Assembly: GCA_014529385.2 (NCBI GenBank)
Contig: CM043971.1
Coordinates: 95,903,882 to 95,967,881, forward strand
Direction of reading: 5' to 3'
DNA length: 64,000 bases
Origin: Adiantum capillus-veneris
Taxonomy: Eukaryota > Streptophyta > Polypodiopsida > Polypodiales > Pteridaceae
Shown: piece by piece, positions 22,219-32,899 of the stretch
Position numbering within the stretch: position 1 is the stretch's first letter
Layout of the letters: the number at the start of each line of letters is the position of its first letter
The notes under the pieces: model-generated
Database searches by the model: none
Seen by the model: only the letters and a program-made list of their open reading frames with translations
Told to the model about the DNA's origin: nothing
Program-made: the position numbers and the translations under genes

Positions 22219-22330
22219 TGTAAGGACATGGGTCCTACGGGAAAGGCCACCGGTATGGCTAGACAGTGTGTACGCTAGGCGGAGACTATAAGATAGCACT
22301 GTTGGGTGGAGACTAGCACACATTACCACC
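22219..22330 (+). repeat. Truncated 3' LTR of Gypsy-B
   Basis: TGTAAGGACATGGGTCCTACGG follows the G-rich polypurine tract and matches the LTR start of Gypsy-A on the opposite strand at 10699. The match stops at about 22330, where unrelated reverse-strand coding sequence begins. Confidence 0.75.
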
Positions 22331-22336
22331 GCCCTT

Positions 22337-22525
22337 TCAACCAAACTTAACACAGTGCTTCAATCCCAAGTGCAAAGTGAGATACTCCACCTCATTATTG
22401 GTATGAACATCCTCCATGTCATAAGCGTTCAAAAAAATCACTTTGCCATGTGGATCCCATATCACCACACCTCCACTTGGTTTCTATATCACCCTTCTAT
22501 ACGCATCATCAAACCACATTTGGAA
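22337..22525 (-). pseudogene. Orphan RNase H fragment of another retroelement
   Basis: On the reverse strand, from 22525 leftwards, the frame shows MWFDDAYRRV, then after one stop GGVVIWDPHGKV and VHTNNEVEYLTLHLGLKH. The FDxA start with catalytic Asp, the PxG turn and the TNNExEYxxL..GL segment with the catalytic Glu mark an RNase H of the kind carried by Tat/Athila-like Gypsy elements. No other part of that element is visible. It lies antisense to Gypsy-B and replaces most of its 3' LTR. Confidence 0.65.
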
Positions 22526-22559
22526 AGCTTCCCACTAAATCAAGCCCCTTCATAACATA

Positions 22560-23646
22560 TATATACTAAGAAGTATATATGTATATAGTGAGAAGTATAT
22601 ATATATATAAATAAACCCATAAAAGGAAGAAGTAGCCAAACGATGCGTGGAGGACATTTCACAAGAATTTGGATTGCACTTCGTGCGTCGTTCCGCTAAA
22701 ACCTCCCTTTATGTGTTTTTTGGTATCTTCTCTCTCTCCGGAAGTTAAAATAGGACAAGTAGACAGTCGATTTTTAGGTATTTGGGCGTTCGAGACGCAT
22801 TGGCAACGTCCAAATCTTAAAATTCTAAGATTATCTGACAGTTTTTTATTATTATTATTTCAAGGATGTGTAAATCCGTATTGAATGAGCGGCACCGACC
22901 TCGTAAAAAAGACAATTGCATTTAATGAAAGGTGACCGTTTTCATGGATCATTGGCTCATTGAATGAGTAGGTGATACTTTGTTTATATTTTTGTTAATA
23001 TCATTCTTTTTTTGTACGTAACGTTGGACCTTCTCTCATTGGAGGAGCACTTTTTTCTCTCTCTACTAAAAGGTCCTCCAAAAGACCTTTGAAATATTCT
23101 AATGACTATCGGTCTACTTTACTTTCATTAATAGGAATCTCTTGAGATTACGTTTCATCCACTTTCGCATGCTAATTAACGCATCCCTCATTGTCATCTT
23201 CGCATGCACCATGCCTTCATCCATATCTTGCATCATCAAGCTAAGGCCTGCAACCCTTGTCTCCCAATGTCTTCATGAAGGTGATCCCCCTCCCCCCTCC
23301 TCGGATGCATTTTCTTACACAATAATCTCTCCTATATCTACCTCTCCTATGCCTGCCTCTCCTATGTCTGCCTCTCAACAATGAGCTCAACATAGATGGA
23401 TGGAGAATATTCTATTGAAAAAGACCACGTGTGGAAAAAAATGATGGAGAGGTTTCCATCTATCGTGTGAGGGAGAAGCGATAGGAGCGGAACAAAGGAT
23501 GGGACCTAATGATGCATGGTAGATAGCAATGTGCAAGAGGGGAGGGGCATCAAGGATTGTTCTTTTTAATGCTCATAGGTTCATGGTCCATGGCTATATC
23601 ACACACCTGGTGTGGTACGAGGGTTAGGAAAAAATTTCTTATGTGA
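22560..23646. other. Unassigned stretch with an AT-rich start
   Basis: 22560-22615 is a run of TATATA-type repeats around AGAAGTATATA. The rest contains no recognisable domain, LTR end or inverted repeat. Confidence 0.5.
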
Positions 23647-24872
23647 TGTTACCATCTATGTGGTAGTGATGTGTGTGAATGCACTTAGGACCGCCGGGGA
23701 ATTTTTTCCCTCACTAGGATTTTTTTCCCCCGTGCATTGTCTATACGCCCATCATTCTAGGTATACCTTATCTTTCCATTGTGCATTAAGCAATATACTC
23801 TCTATTGTGTGTAATGCACTTCTTCATCTTCTCCAAGTTGTATTTGCATCCTTGCAACCCTAATTCCAATAAGAGCAGGTTGCATTCTCCTAGGCATAGT
23901 CGCCAACGTCACCACTCGCTTGCTCACTTTCTCAAATTTGGGTAAGATTTGTTGAGTTTTAGCAAGCTAGTTAATACTTTGGGCAAGCTCTTAGATTTTG
24001 ATATGCTCAATCTTTTGATTCGGGCTCATTTTGGCCTCCGTTTCCACTACACGTAGTGCTATGCAAACAGTTGTGTCCTTTTGTGTAGAATTTCTATCGA
24101 TATAATTTTTTGCAAAGCAGGTCCCTTACAATCCTCTTTTGATTGTGCTATATAGCACATATTAGTCATCTTTGACAGCTTTCATATATGGTGCAGTCAC
24201 TCAACACGGTGGACAACAACGAAGATGCTTTCAAGGTTTTTGCTACTACTGAGGATAAACTAGATGGAGAAAACTCTCCAATGTAGGCTTACATGATGAC
24301 ACTGTGTTCTTGTGTCAAAGCGCATTCAAAATGTTATGTAGGGCATTGATGTACGTCCGCCTTTTGTGGGCACAAGATCTATTGAGGATGTTGCAGCTTT
24401 TGGCAGGTCTATTGCTACTAGAGTTGTTTTGTCTATGGATGAGCAATCTTGATGGGATGTTTGAGATGCACAAGCTCATGCATTGATTGCATTATCTATG
24501 AGGTGCACTATTACTCCTCACATTTGTTCAGCAAAATTAGCAAGATAGGCTTGGGATATTTTGATTGGTCTTTATGCAAGTTGCAATGAGGCTAAAATAG
24601 CATTGCTCAATAAAGAGTTGGAGTCAAAGATTATGTAAGAGGAGGTTGACATGGACCCTTTTCTTGTTGATATCAAGGATATTAATGAGCAGCTCATTTA
24701 TATAGGAGAAGTCACTTCTGATAGTTTACTTATGCAAACTATTCTTGATGCATTGACAGATTCTTACTTAACTTTTGCTAGTACTTGGAGACTTATGAAC
24801 CGAGGAAACCCTCAAGATGTCAAGTTTGATGCATTATGTACATTGTTTGCAAAAGTTACTTTTAAGAAATAA
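23647..24872 (+). mobile_element. Copia-X2: 5' LTR and gag of a Copia element
   Basis: An LTR (23647-23869) starting TGTTACCATC is followed by a decayed primer site (AAGAGCAGG) and a gag pseudogene. The LTR resembles the LTR at 34456-34663 plus 36621-36723 (shared phrases GTGGTAGTGATGTGTGTGAA, CATTCTAGG, ACTCTCTATTGTGTG and CAACCCTAATTCCAA). Everything after gag is missing; a different element starts soon after 24872. Confidence 0.8.
24186..24872 (+). pseudogene. Copia-X2 gag (UBN2-like)
   Basis: The frame gives FKVFATTEDKLDGEN at the start (the KLDGxNY segment of Copia gag), a middle with several stops, ITPHICSAKLARQAWDILIG, and LLNKELESKIM. The last 73 codons (24651-24872) are open and read MDPFLVDIKDINEQL and ILDALTDSYLTFAS, the usual gag polyprotein signature. 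Several in-frame stops and at least one small indel are present. Confidence 0.78.
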
Positions 24873-25051
24873 TAGGTGTCAGGACAAGGGCAAGGCCAGG
24901 GAGTCACGGACTGGGCCAGGGGCCAGGCTAGGCAGTGTGGACAAGGGGATCCGTCTAGGGCAAGAGGCTAGGAGCCTGCCTTTATATTGGGAGTTTGGGA
25001 GGAGGATCCTAAGGTCTAGTCACCCAAGTTCTTACACTGGTATCAAGAACC

Positions 25052-25268
25052 TGTTGGGATTAAAGCCCAAGTGGCCTCTTATACAGATATGGCCAGCCGC
25101 CCACCTAACTCACTTATCACTAACTCTTTGTATATACTCACTTATACTTTTGTGGATAATAAGGTTTTAGGAGATAACCCTTCAAACGATTCTCTACGTA
25201 CTGTGTAAGCTCTCTGTGTATCTCTATGTGTGTGTGAGTCGATCTACGCTCCGCTTCGCGACTTTAAT
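25052..25268 (+). repeat. 5' LTR of Copia-D
   Basis: It starts TGTTGGGATT and ends about CGACTTTAAT before the primer site; the usual terminal CA has been lost. It is short, as in many plant Copia elements. Inference from the TG start and primer-site position, as no LTR partner is present. Confidence 0.65.
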
Positions 25269-25280
25269 TGGTATCAGATC

Positions 25281-26326
25281 TTGGTTCAATGTGGTTTTTG
25301 TGTAATCGCGCACGCACGCACTTTTCAGGAAGATTTTGGATCCGAAGCTTGGAAATTCACACTTGGCATTCCGGGAGAATTTCCTGTAGGTGATCTGCGG
25401 TTTTACCTCCCTTTCGAAGCCGTTTATGCCCTCAAAATTTTGATTTGAGCACTACATCAGAAGATAGGTTTCAGCCGCAAAGAAACCCGTCTTGTGTAGA
25501 TTGGCAAGCAGGAGGTGGTCGGCATCAATATCGGCATCGATATACATCACTCATTAGTCTTCAAAGCATCATCTATAGACCAGGTACACATATATATCAT
25601 CAGATATATATATTGCAGTCTGCATTGCTACTTCTTGTGATTGCCAGGTTCCAGGGGAGGTGTGGCCATACGATGGCTTGACACCACTGGCATGTATTGC
25701 AGATTGATGTATTGTGATTGTGGGTCTGCTAGTTGTGAGTCACGCTAGCAGGCAGACCGCCGCAGCGGTCATAGGATAGTGATTGTTCTATTGTAGGATG
25801 TATGCTATTTGGGCAGTTTGCTAAGCCATCTGAGAGGGTCGTGTGTGAGGTTTTTTGAAGCCAAGCACTGGGGGCTGGGTTACCCAGTGTGAGGTGGATT
25901 AGGTTGCTAGAGTTCCCCTCTACATGCATTCTCTTCGGTGACTTTTATCCCATAGGATGTATGAATTTGTGTAGACACTGGATTGCATCTTATGCGTCAG
26001 GCCGTTGAGACATTGTTCAGGGTTCAGTCTTGAGAGAGATACGGGTTATGTGATCGCCCAGACAGGAGACAATGTATGCTTACAGGACAACATATTACAT
26101 AGATTCTTAGATTTGTCACTGGTCAGCTATTTATGATTGTTTTTGAGCTATCTTTTGGTTCCCAGAGCTCAGTTTACAGGGGAGTCTGTCAAAATTTTTC
26201 AAAATACTGACAATTCTTGAGGAGAGGTGTTTAGCTTGTTGTTTACAGCTTGTTTATTGTGTATAGAGGCCAATTTATAGGGGAAACTCTGTCGGATTTT
26301 TCCCAGAAGTAAACAGTTCTGCAGAT
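25281..26326 (+). other. Copia-D untranslated leader
   Basis: This stretch between primer site and gag ATG carries no recognised coding motif. A leader of about 1 kb is long for a Copia element. Confidence 0.5.
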
Positions 26327-26956
26327 ATGGCATCTTCTCAAAGTGAGACTCTTTACAACATAAAGAAGCTGGATGGCACAAAATTTTCATTCTGGAAGCA
26401 ACAGATTTGGCAGGTTTTGGTGCAGAAAAAACAAGTGAAGCCACTGAAGCTCAAAGAGGAGAGACCAGAAGGTATTGCTGAAGATGAGTGTGAAGAGCTT
26501 GACGAGTTAGCTTGTTCCACAATCATGCTGACACTGGCAGAAAATGTTTACTTCAACGTAGCAGAAGAGACTACAGCATACGGAGTATGGAAAAATCTAT
26601 GTGGTATGTACGAGAAACAAAGTGCTGCTTCTCAGATTTACTGGCTTAAGAAATTGGTGGATTTGAAGATGAAGGAAGGGACAGCCATGTCAAATCATCT
26701 CAATGAATTTCACACAATTTTCAGCCAGTTAACAGCACAGGAGATAGTCTTTCCAGATTCAGTGAAGGCTATGTTTCTCTTAATCACTTTGCCAGACAAT
26801 TGGGATACTTTTCGTATAGTGTTAAGTAATTCTGTCGCACCAGAAGGTCTTACAAGTGTCAATGTAGAAGGTCGCTTGCTCACAGAGGAAGTGAGCAGGA
26901 AGAACATTGACAAAGGCAAAGGCAATAGTGCTTTGGTCATTCGAGGGAGACAATAG
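26327..26956 (+). pseudogene. Copia-D gag, ended by a TAG
   Basis: The ATG at 26327 opens a gag with the Copia hallmarks KLDGTKFSFWKQQI, AYGVWKNLCGMYEKQS and LPDNWDTFRIVLSNS. A TAG at 26954-26956, in a run of Gln codons, stops it before the zinc knuckle; a CAG to TAG change would explain it (inference). Confidence 0.88.
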
Positions 26957-27790
26957 TCTAAAGAGAAGAAGGATAAGAAGGCACAAAACCGAAGTAAGTC
27001 TTGTGAATTGAAGTCAAAGGATGACATAGAATGCTACCATTGTGGCAAGAAGGGTCACATGAAGCGAGATTGTATGAAGTGGAAACAAGAAAAAGGCAAA
27101 ACAAAGAGTTCTGAGCAAGATGAAAAGAAGAGTTCAGTGAAGATTGAAGAGGTGAATGTCACAGGATCTGGTTCAGACAGTGATTTTGGTATAGCAGCTG
27201 GTGACATCTTCCTCACAAGCAATCTTGATTCTGTTTTCTTGACAGCAGAGGATGGACATGCTATGAGTGATTGGATTATCAACTCAGGGGCATCTTTACA
27301 TGTTTCTCCGCACAAAGAGTGGTTTACATCATATGTGGCTACTAAAGATTATGTCAGACTTGGCAATGAGCAGGTCTGTGACATACTTGGAGTGGGAGAT
27401 GTGCAGTTGAAGTTTCAGAATGGCTCTTCTTTATGGCTCAAGAATGTCAGACATGTTTCAGCAATCCGAAAGATCTTGATCAGTATGGGGAAGTTGGATG
27501 ATGCGGGTTATGTGACAGATTTTGGGAACAGCGCTTGGAAGATCTCCAAAGGTTCGATGACTGTAGCACATGGCAGCAAGTCAAGAACTCTGTACACTTT
27601 ACATATTTCAGAGGTTAAAAACCATGTAATTAATGTGATTGAGCAGCGAAGTGTGTCATTGTGGCATCGTAGGCTGGGACATATGTCAAAAAGAGGAATG
27701 GAAATACTTTCTCATTATGGTTATTTGCCTGGCTTTTCATTTCAAGATTTCGAGTTTTGTGAGCATTGTGTTTATGGTAAGCAAACATAG
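26957..27790 (+). pseudogene. Copia-D zinc knuckle, protease and GAG-pre-integrase
   Basis: It is in the same frame as gag. The knuckle is CYHCGKKGHMKRDC (about 27032-27073). The protease site reads WIINSGASLHVS, with Asn where the family has the catalytic Asp, so protease would be inactive. GAG-pre-integrase (WHRRLGHMSKRGM) follows. A TAG at 27788-27790 ends the segment. Confidence 0.88.
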
Positions 27791-28603
27791 GAACCGCACA
27801 GGTCAAAGAGCAATCGTAGGGACGAACGGTTAGCTCTTGTGCACAATGATCTATGCGGACCAATGCCTAGTTTGTCACTAGGGGGAGCAGCGTACTTTTG
27901 TACATTCATAGATGACTATTCTTGCAAAGTATGGGTTTACTTCTTGAAGCACAAGGATGAGGTGCTCAAGGTATTCAAGACATTCTTGCAGCTTGTGGAG
28001 AATCAAAGTGGTCAGAAGCTGAAGTGCTTGAGAGCTGACAATGGTGGAGAGTATGTTTCCAAAGCTTTTCAAGACTTTTGTGAAGCAAAAGGGATAAAGC
28101 GAGAACTTACTGCACCATACAATCCTTCACAAAATGGAGTTGCAAAATGTATGAATAGGACCATACAAGAGAAGGTCAGAAGCATGTTGTCAAATGCTGA
28201 ATTTTCTGATGGATTTTGGGCGGAAGCAGTGGCTACAAGAGTCCATTTGATCATCAGGTCTCCTAGTAGGGTTCTGGATAAGAGTGAAGTGGCCGAGATG
28301 CTATGGACAGGCAAGGCACCTTCATATAAGCATCTCAGAGTCTTTGGTTGTGAAGCTTATAGCCATATTCCTAAGGAGTTCAGGAATAAGTTAGAACCAA
28401 AGAGCAAGAAGTGTATATTTCTTGGCTACGGAGAATCGGGCGAGATAGGTTACCGGCTTTGGGATCCTGAGTCCAGAAAAGTTATTCGTAGAAATGATGT
28501 GCATTTCAATGAATCCAAGTTTCACACTAATCCAGAGAAGACAGAGGAGATCAGAAGAGTTGTCTTCAGGGAAGATGGACCTAGTGCTAGCACATCAAGA
28601 TAG
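27791..28603 (+). pseudogene. Copia-D integrase
   Basis: The frame continues with HNDLCGPMPSLSLGG, FIDDYSCKVWVYFLK and CLRADNGGEY (catalytic Asp pair), NPSQNGVAKCMNRT (the catalytic Glu position reads Lys) and the C-terminal VFGCEAYSHIP region. A TAG at 28601-28603 ends it. Confidence 0.87.
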
Positions 28604-29540
28604 CATGGTCAGGCTCAGGAACAGCCTACAGTGGCTAGAGAGGCAGAATCAGTTGTGGTGAGACGTTCTGAGCGTGTCTCCAAACCACCTAATCATTATG
28701 TGCCATCTCTAAATTATGTCATGCTCACATATTGCGGAGAACTATCTTGTTACAAGGAAGCATTACAAGTGGTTGACTCGAAAAAATGGCAGTTGGCCAT
28801 GCAGTCAGAGATGACAGCTCTGCATAAAAACCAGACATGGAAGCTAGTTAAATTACCAAAGGTCAAAAAGGATCTACCCTGTAAATGAGTTTACAGGTAT
28901 AAGATCACCGCTCATGATAGTCAGCCAAAGTACAAAGCAAGGCTTGTTTCCAAGGTCTTTAGGCAAGAACAAGGCATTGACTTTGATGAAGTCTTCTCTC
29001 CAGTGGTCAAGATGACTACATTGAGATGCTTTCTTGCATTGGTTGCCATATTGGATTTGGTGTTGCACCAAATGGATGTCAAGACAGCGTTCTTGCATGG
29101 TGATTTAGATGTGGAAATTTACATGCAGCAGCCAGAAGGGTTTGTTGAGAAAGGCAAGGAAGATTTGGTATGCCAGGTTAAAGAGTCAATATTTCTTAAA
29201 ACAATCACCGAGGGCATGGTACCATAAGTTCCACAAGTTTATGCTTTCTCAAGGCTACAAACGTAGTGAGTTCGATCACTGTCTATATACAAAGAAGGCT
29301 AAGGATGGCAGTTGGCTGATCCTTATTTTGTATGTGGATGACATGTTGATTGCTGGAAAACACTTGGAAGAAATTTCAGCTTTGAAGTCAAAGATGGCAA
29401 AATTGTTTGACATGAAAGACATGGGTGAGGCAAGTCATATACTTGGTATGCGCATTGAGAGAGATAGATCAAAGAAGTTGATTTGGTTATCTCAAACAGA
29501 GTATATTGACAAGGTTTTGCAACGTTTCAATATGGACAAG
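28604..29540 (+). pseudogene. Copia-D reverse transcriptase
   Basis: The segment begins with the RRSERVSKPPNHY linker. A TGA at 28886-28888 falls where the family has a Trp (WVYK), consistent with TGG to TGA. It continues with KARLVSKVFRQEQGIDFDE and MDVKTAFLHGDLD. A small deletion near 29199 shifts the frame, after which LKQSPRAWYHKF and the catalytic LYVDDMLIAG are read in the new frame. The sequence stops at FNMDKG, where RT normally runs on into RNase H. Confidence 0.88.
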
Positions 29541-29869
29541 GGAAGCTTTGTTACCTCCTTGAGTAAAGCCTGCTCCTTAATGACTCCTAGTATTTGTAGC
29601 TTTTGAGCCTTAGGTGTGGCCTCTAGCTTTAGCTCGATCTTGTGTTGAACATCATCTACTCTACGCACATCGAAGTGGTCTTTAGCAAAAATCTTAGGAA
29701 ACTTTCTTCGCACACATTTGAACTCCTCTCTTTCGTCCTTTGTAAGTGTGGTAGACAACATACCTTCTAGCATTCCTTCATCTTCCACATTCTGGTTCTC
29801 TTGAGGACCTACCTCCTCCAAGACTTGACAAGAGGTCTCTTGGTTGTTTGGCTTAAACCTTACCCCCAT
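29541..29869 (-). pseudogene. Gypsy-E protease-RT linker
   Basis: On the reverse strand this reads EFKCVRRKFPKIFAKDHFDV, then HKIELKLEATPKAQKL and VIKEQALLKEVTKL, the segment that in Gypsy elements leads straight into the first RT motifs. The catalytic RT part is missing. Confidence 0.75.
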
Positions 29870-29935
29870 GACTTCGATGGAAGACTCCTCTTCAGTAATG
29901 CTACCGCTACTTTCTTCTTCTGAAGTGCTATCGGT

Positions 29936-30553
29936 TCATCCTTCCTCCGTCTTAATTTGTGATGATTCTTCATGGAGCTCCTCTTGACGTTTCTCCTTCA
30001 TGTCAAAGACAACCTTCTTATGATTGTCATTCCTGAAGATCAACTTTCCACTTTCCCAATCCTGCAAAGCTTGCATTTTCATTAGCCATGGTCTTCCTAA
30101 GATAAATGGATAGCCACTTACCTTGGTTGACATAACATAAAAATCCACTGCCTTCTTAATGCCAAAGGCCTCCACAAAAACATTTTTACAAATGCCTACG
30201 CACCTAGCCTTGCTATTGTTTGCCATTTTTACTTTGATTTTAGGTGTCTCATGGATGTGTATGCCTAGTTTTTGCATGAGTCCCTCTGTCATGATGCAAA
30301 TTTGTGCACCCCCATCCACTAGACCTTTCCTAACCAATCTTCCTTTGATGTAACAATCTAGCAGAGGTGTAATATCCTCATTCATTTCAACTTGTGCAAT
30401 TTTTACAACAAGCACACTCTCTTTTCCCTTTCTCCTAGTGCTAATTGCCTTTGTTAAATCCCTCCTAGCTTGTGGACATAATGCAAGAAATTGAGGCCAT
30501 GAGATATCAGGACCCTTACCTCTCATGTCTTCCAACAAGTTGTATGGATCCAT
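29936..30553 (-). pseudogene. Gypsy-E aspartic protease region
   Basis: An open frame of 205 codons with the protease signature LVDGGAQICIMTEGLMQKLG and the later YPFILGRPWLMKM. The D-G-G-A core is intact. It overlaps the preceding gag-linker frame by 31 bp in another frame. Confidence 0.8.
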
Positions 30554-30912
30554 ACCGTGTCCAAGAGGAAAGTCTTGGAGGTTGATACGACGTCGAATCC
30601 TCTTGGTTTCCTTGGTCTTCGTTGCTTTGTTTTCTCGTCCATGATCACTTTGTAACGTGACTCCTTCTTTCTCCTTACCCTTTCCATGTCATTTGCTTCC
30701 ATGTCCACCTCATTGGAATTTGTCACCTCTACCACATGCACATTTGGATCTGGCAAAGGTGGAACTCCTTCCACTGCTTGTGGAGGTGGTCTTGCCCCAT
30801 TTGGTCTTTGCAGAAGCCGTGGTTGTTCACTAGTTCCTTCACCTGCATTCATCACTCGGTAATTCAAGTTAGGTCTCCCTGCCTCTCCACGGGGCCAAGG
30901 ATAATTATACAT
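30523..30912 (-). pseudogene. Gypsy-E gag-protease linker
   Basis: Open frame of 129 codons, low in complexity and proline-rich at the start, basic in the middle (RVRRKKESRYKV). A zinc knuckle is not obvious: in the sequence between gag and this frame a Cys-containing RRVLQ*WNCREFGHGM-like reading suggests a decayed one. Its place between gag and protease supports assignment. Confidence 0.5.
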
Positions 30913-31065
30913 CCCATGTCCAAACTCTCTACAATTCCATCATTGCAAGACTCTCCTAGGTCATGGATCTCGCTCTTCAGACTTCTTTGCTTGTCCCTTT
31001 GGACCTACAGCTTGTGCAAGGTGAATTGACAGGTTGTTTAAAGATTCATTTAACTTCTCAATCAC

Positions 31066-31663
31066 TTATGTTGTTACCTCAAGAATCTCCCTAGATGTTG
31101 ATGCTTGTGACTTGCCTTTGGGTCTAAGACCTTCTATTGGAACCTCTCCCCTTAGGTACTTGAGTTTCCTATACTTCTTGGAAGCTCTACTTTCAGCTGC
31201 ATCATAGGTGGCAGGTGCATCCGCCTCCACCTTTACCTTAAGATCAGGAAAGAGTCCAGCTATGAGCCTCTCCTTCTTTAGAAATTCTACACCATCACCA
31301 GGGTTAGCAACATTTTGTATCCATAGAGCCCAAAGACATAGAAACTCTTGCTTGTACAAGTAGTAGTCATCTAAATCTTTTTGCTTATGAGAAACAATGT
31401 CTTGCCATAGTTTTTGAGTGTTTTGGGGATCTAAGAAGTATCTCTTGAAACGGTTCAATACTTCTGTGTAATCCCCCTTAACTTCCTCAGGCAAAGAGTC
31501 AAACCAAGTGCTAGCATCTTTCCTAAGGACCACCTCAAACATTTCTACACGTTCTTGATCAGTTACTATCCTCTTGATATGGCAAGACATCTTGAAATTT
31601 GCTAAAAATAATTATGCATCCTCTCCAGGCTCTCCAAAGAAAAGACGATATCCAGACATTTGG
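31066..31663 (-). pseudogene. Gypsy-E gag
   Basis: The frame begins near 31663 with FFGEPGEDA and a stop, then from 31590 runs open: MSCHIKRIVTDQERVEMFEV, DASTWFDSLPEEVKGDY, LWQDIVSHKQKDLDDYYLYK and ERLIAGLFPDLKVKV. This is the retrotransposon gag domain. Its neighbour to the right encodes the two small repeated ORFs. Confidence 0.82.
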
Positions 31664-31723
31664 CGTTGGCTTTCCATTGAATTGATTTCAAAGTGACGCA
31701 CGTTTTTTGTTTCTTAAAAAGAT

Positions 31724-31975
31724 TTACACAATAATGTTTTCTAAATTGCAATCTGTTCTACAACAAAATAAAAATATGCACATCAAATGATCTATGATAA
31801 CCACAAGAGGCATGATGACAGGGTTTGGTGATGCAAGAATTTCTCCTACTCTTTGGGCACCAAACATGAACACCATACGTTGTTGAAAATGGATCTTTCT
31901 ACTAATTGCAACGTTTATTCCAATGTGTGGAGTGAAATGGAAGGGGAAAACCTCTATTCCTGGGCCATTATCCAT
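31724..31975 (-). CDS. Small pre-gag ORF of Gypsy-E, copy A (unknown function)
   Basis: An open frame of 83 codons whose middle aligns with the products at 31997-32194 and 51533-51748. Shared features include RKIHFQQRMVFMFGAQRVG (compare copy C) and EILASPNPVIMPL. It lies between the primer site and gag of its element. The family is not recognised. It may be an exon-like N-terminal part of gag or a separate small protein; whether it is translated is unknown. Confidence 0.4.
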   Translation of the reverse strand: MDNGPGIEVFPFHFTPHIGINVAISRKIHFQQRMVFMFGAQRVGEILASPNPVIMPLVVIIDHLMCIFLFCCRTDCNLENIIV

Positions 31976-31996
31976 GGTCTATTCATGACCTAATGC

Positions 31997-32194
31997 TTAA
32001 AACAAAACAAAAATATAGACGTCCAAACTAAGAGGCAAAATAAAAGGATTTACTGAAGCGTTTATCTCGGCCAACCTAAGAGGACCTAAAATTCTACAAA
32101 TTACACGTTGAAATTGCAACTTAGTACTAACAATGATGTGTAGCTTTTGCCTTGCAATGGGAATGAAAGGATCATACAAATTCTCCTGATTCAT
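31997..32194 (-). CDS. Small pre-gag ORF of Gypsy-E, copy B (unknown function)
   Basis: An open frame of 65 codons with the same layout as copies A and C: PFIPIARQKLHIIVSTKLQF, then GPLRLAEINASVNPFILPL. It lies 22 bp upstream of copy A on the reverse strand, so the element carries the unit in tandem, in different frames and well diverged. Confidence 0.4.
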   Translation of the reverse strand: MNQENLYDPFIPIARQKLHIIVSTKLQFQRVICRILGPLRLAEINASVNPFILPLSLDVYIFVLF

Positions 32195-32261
32195 GCAATC
32201 TACTTGGTTATGCTAAAAGCTAAACATTCAGGCAATATGTAACAACAATAGACACAAGTCC

Positions 32262-32281
32262 CCTCCTCAGTGAGGGCACCA
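32262..32281 (-). other. Primer-site-like sequence of Gypsy-E
   Basis: Reverse strand TGGTGCCCTCACTGAGGAGG. The related Gypsy-G has TGGTTCCCCCACTGAGGAGG at the equivalent place. A TGG start and the position between LTR and first ORF fit a primer-binding site; the tRNA is not identified. Confidence 0.5.
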
Positions 32282-32646
32282 AAATTGAGGCGGTCCGGGG
32301 TGGGCAACAAGAGAGGCGACCTTTAAACACCCCTCAAGGCTCCTGTGCTGCTCAATTGGGGCTGGGGAAACCACAAGCAAGAAACAACAACAACAAACCC
32401 ACAGCCAAACAAGTGAAGGGGCACCACCTAGTTATGGTATGCGAACTAGGACACAAGAAGAGAGATTTTTTCACACCCAAGAAGATGCGCCACAAAACAC
32501 ACACAAGCAATCTCACACCAAGACACACACCAAATGGAGCAGAGAGAGCTAGAGCAAAGGGAAGAGAGAGAGGAATGAAACTTGTGTAATACCTTGTTTC
32601 TGACTTGCAAATGAGGTGCAGGTTTGAGTGAGGGATTGAGAGGAAT

Positions 32647-32648
<2 letters not shown>

Positions 32649-32718
<70 letters not shown>
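32649..32718. repeat. (GT)n microsatellite
   Basis: About 35 uninterrupted GT units within the presumed LTR of Gypsy-E. Confidence 0.98.
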
Positions 32719-32721
<3 letters not shown>

Positions 32722-32899
32722 AGTGTGGAAAGAGGTGAGAGAAGACTATGGGTTACTTGTGAGAAAAGTGGGCAGACTGGGGGTCCAATCAAAAAATCAT
32801 ACCTCACCGGTGGTAGCTCCAAAAATTATGAAACTTTTTGAGGTGATTATTCAGCTCTTGGTCCACATTTTTGTCATTTAATCACCGCTTCAAATTCGG

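Larger units (their letters stand above)
16689..22330 (+). mobile_element. Gypsy-B: chromovirus-type Ty3/Gypsy element interrupted by TIR-1
   Basis: The order is a partial LTR/leader (16689-16895), the gag C-terminus, protease, reverse transcriptase, RNase H, integrase, a C-terminal chromodomain, a polypurine tract with nine or more Gs (22204-22215), and the start of the 3' LTR at 22219. The Gypsy order (integrase last) and the chromodomain identify a chromovirus. The gag N-terminus is deleted at about 16895-16965. A 1.2-kb inverted-repeat element splits RNase H. The 3' LTR breaks off after about 110 bp. Confidence 0.92.
25052..29540 (+). mobile_element. Copia-D: Copia element lacking RNase H and 3' LTR
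   Basis: A 5' LTR (25052-25268) beginning TGTTGGGATTAAAGCCC is followed by the primer site TGGTATCAGATC at 25269-25280, a leader of about 1 kb, and gag-protease-integrase-RT. The element breaks off within the RT-RNase H connection at about 29540, where reverse-strand Gypsy-E begins. No second LTR was found. Confidence 0.88.

Noticed and set aside
32352-32822. 156-codon reverse-strand frame with a hydrophobic C-terminus
   Set aside because: It is read through a (GT)n tract in a presumed LTR, is rich in simple sequence and has no recognisable domain.
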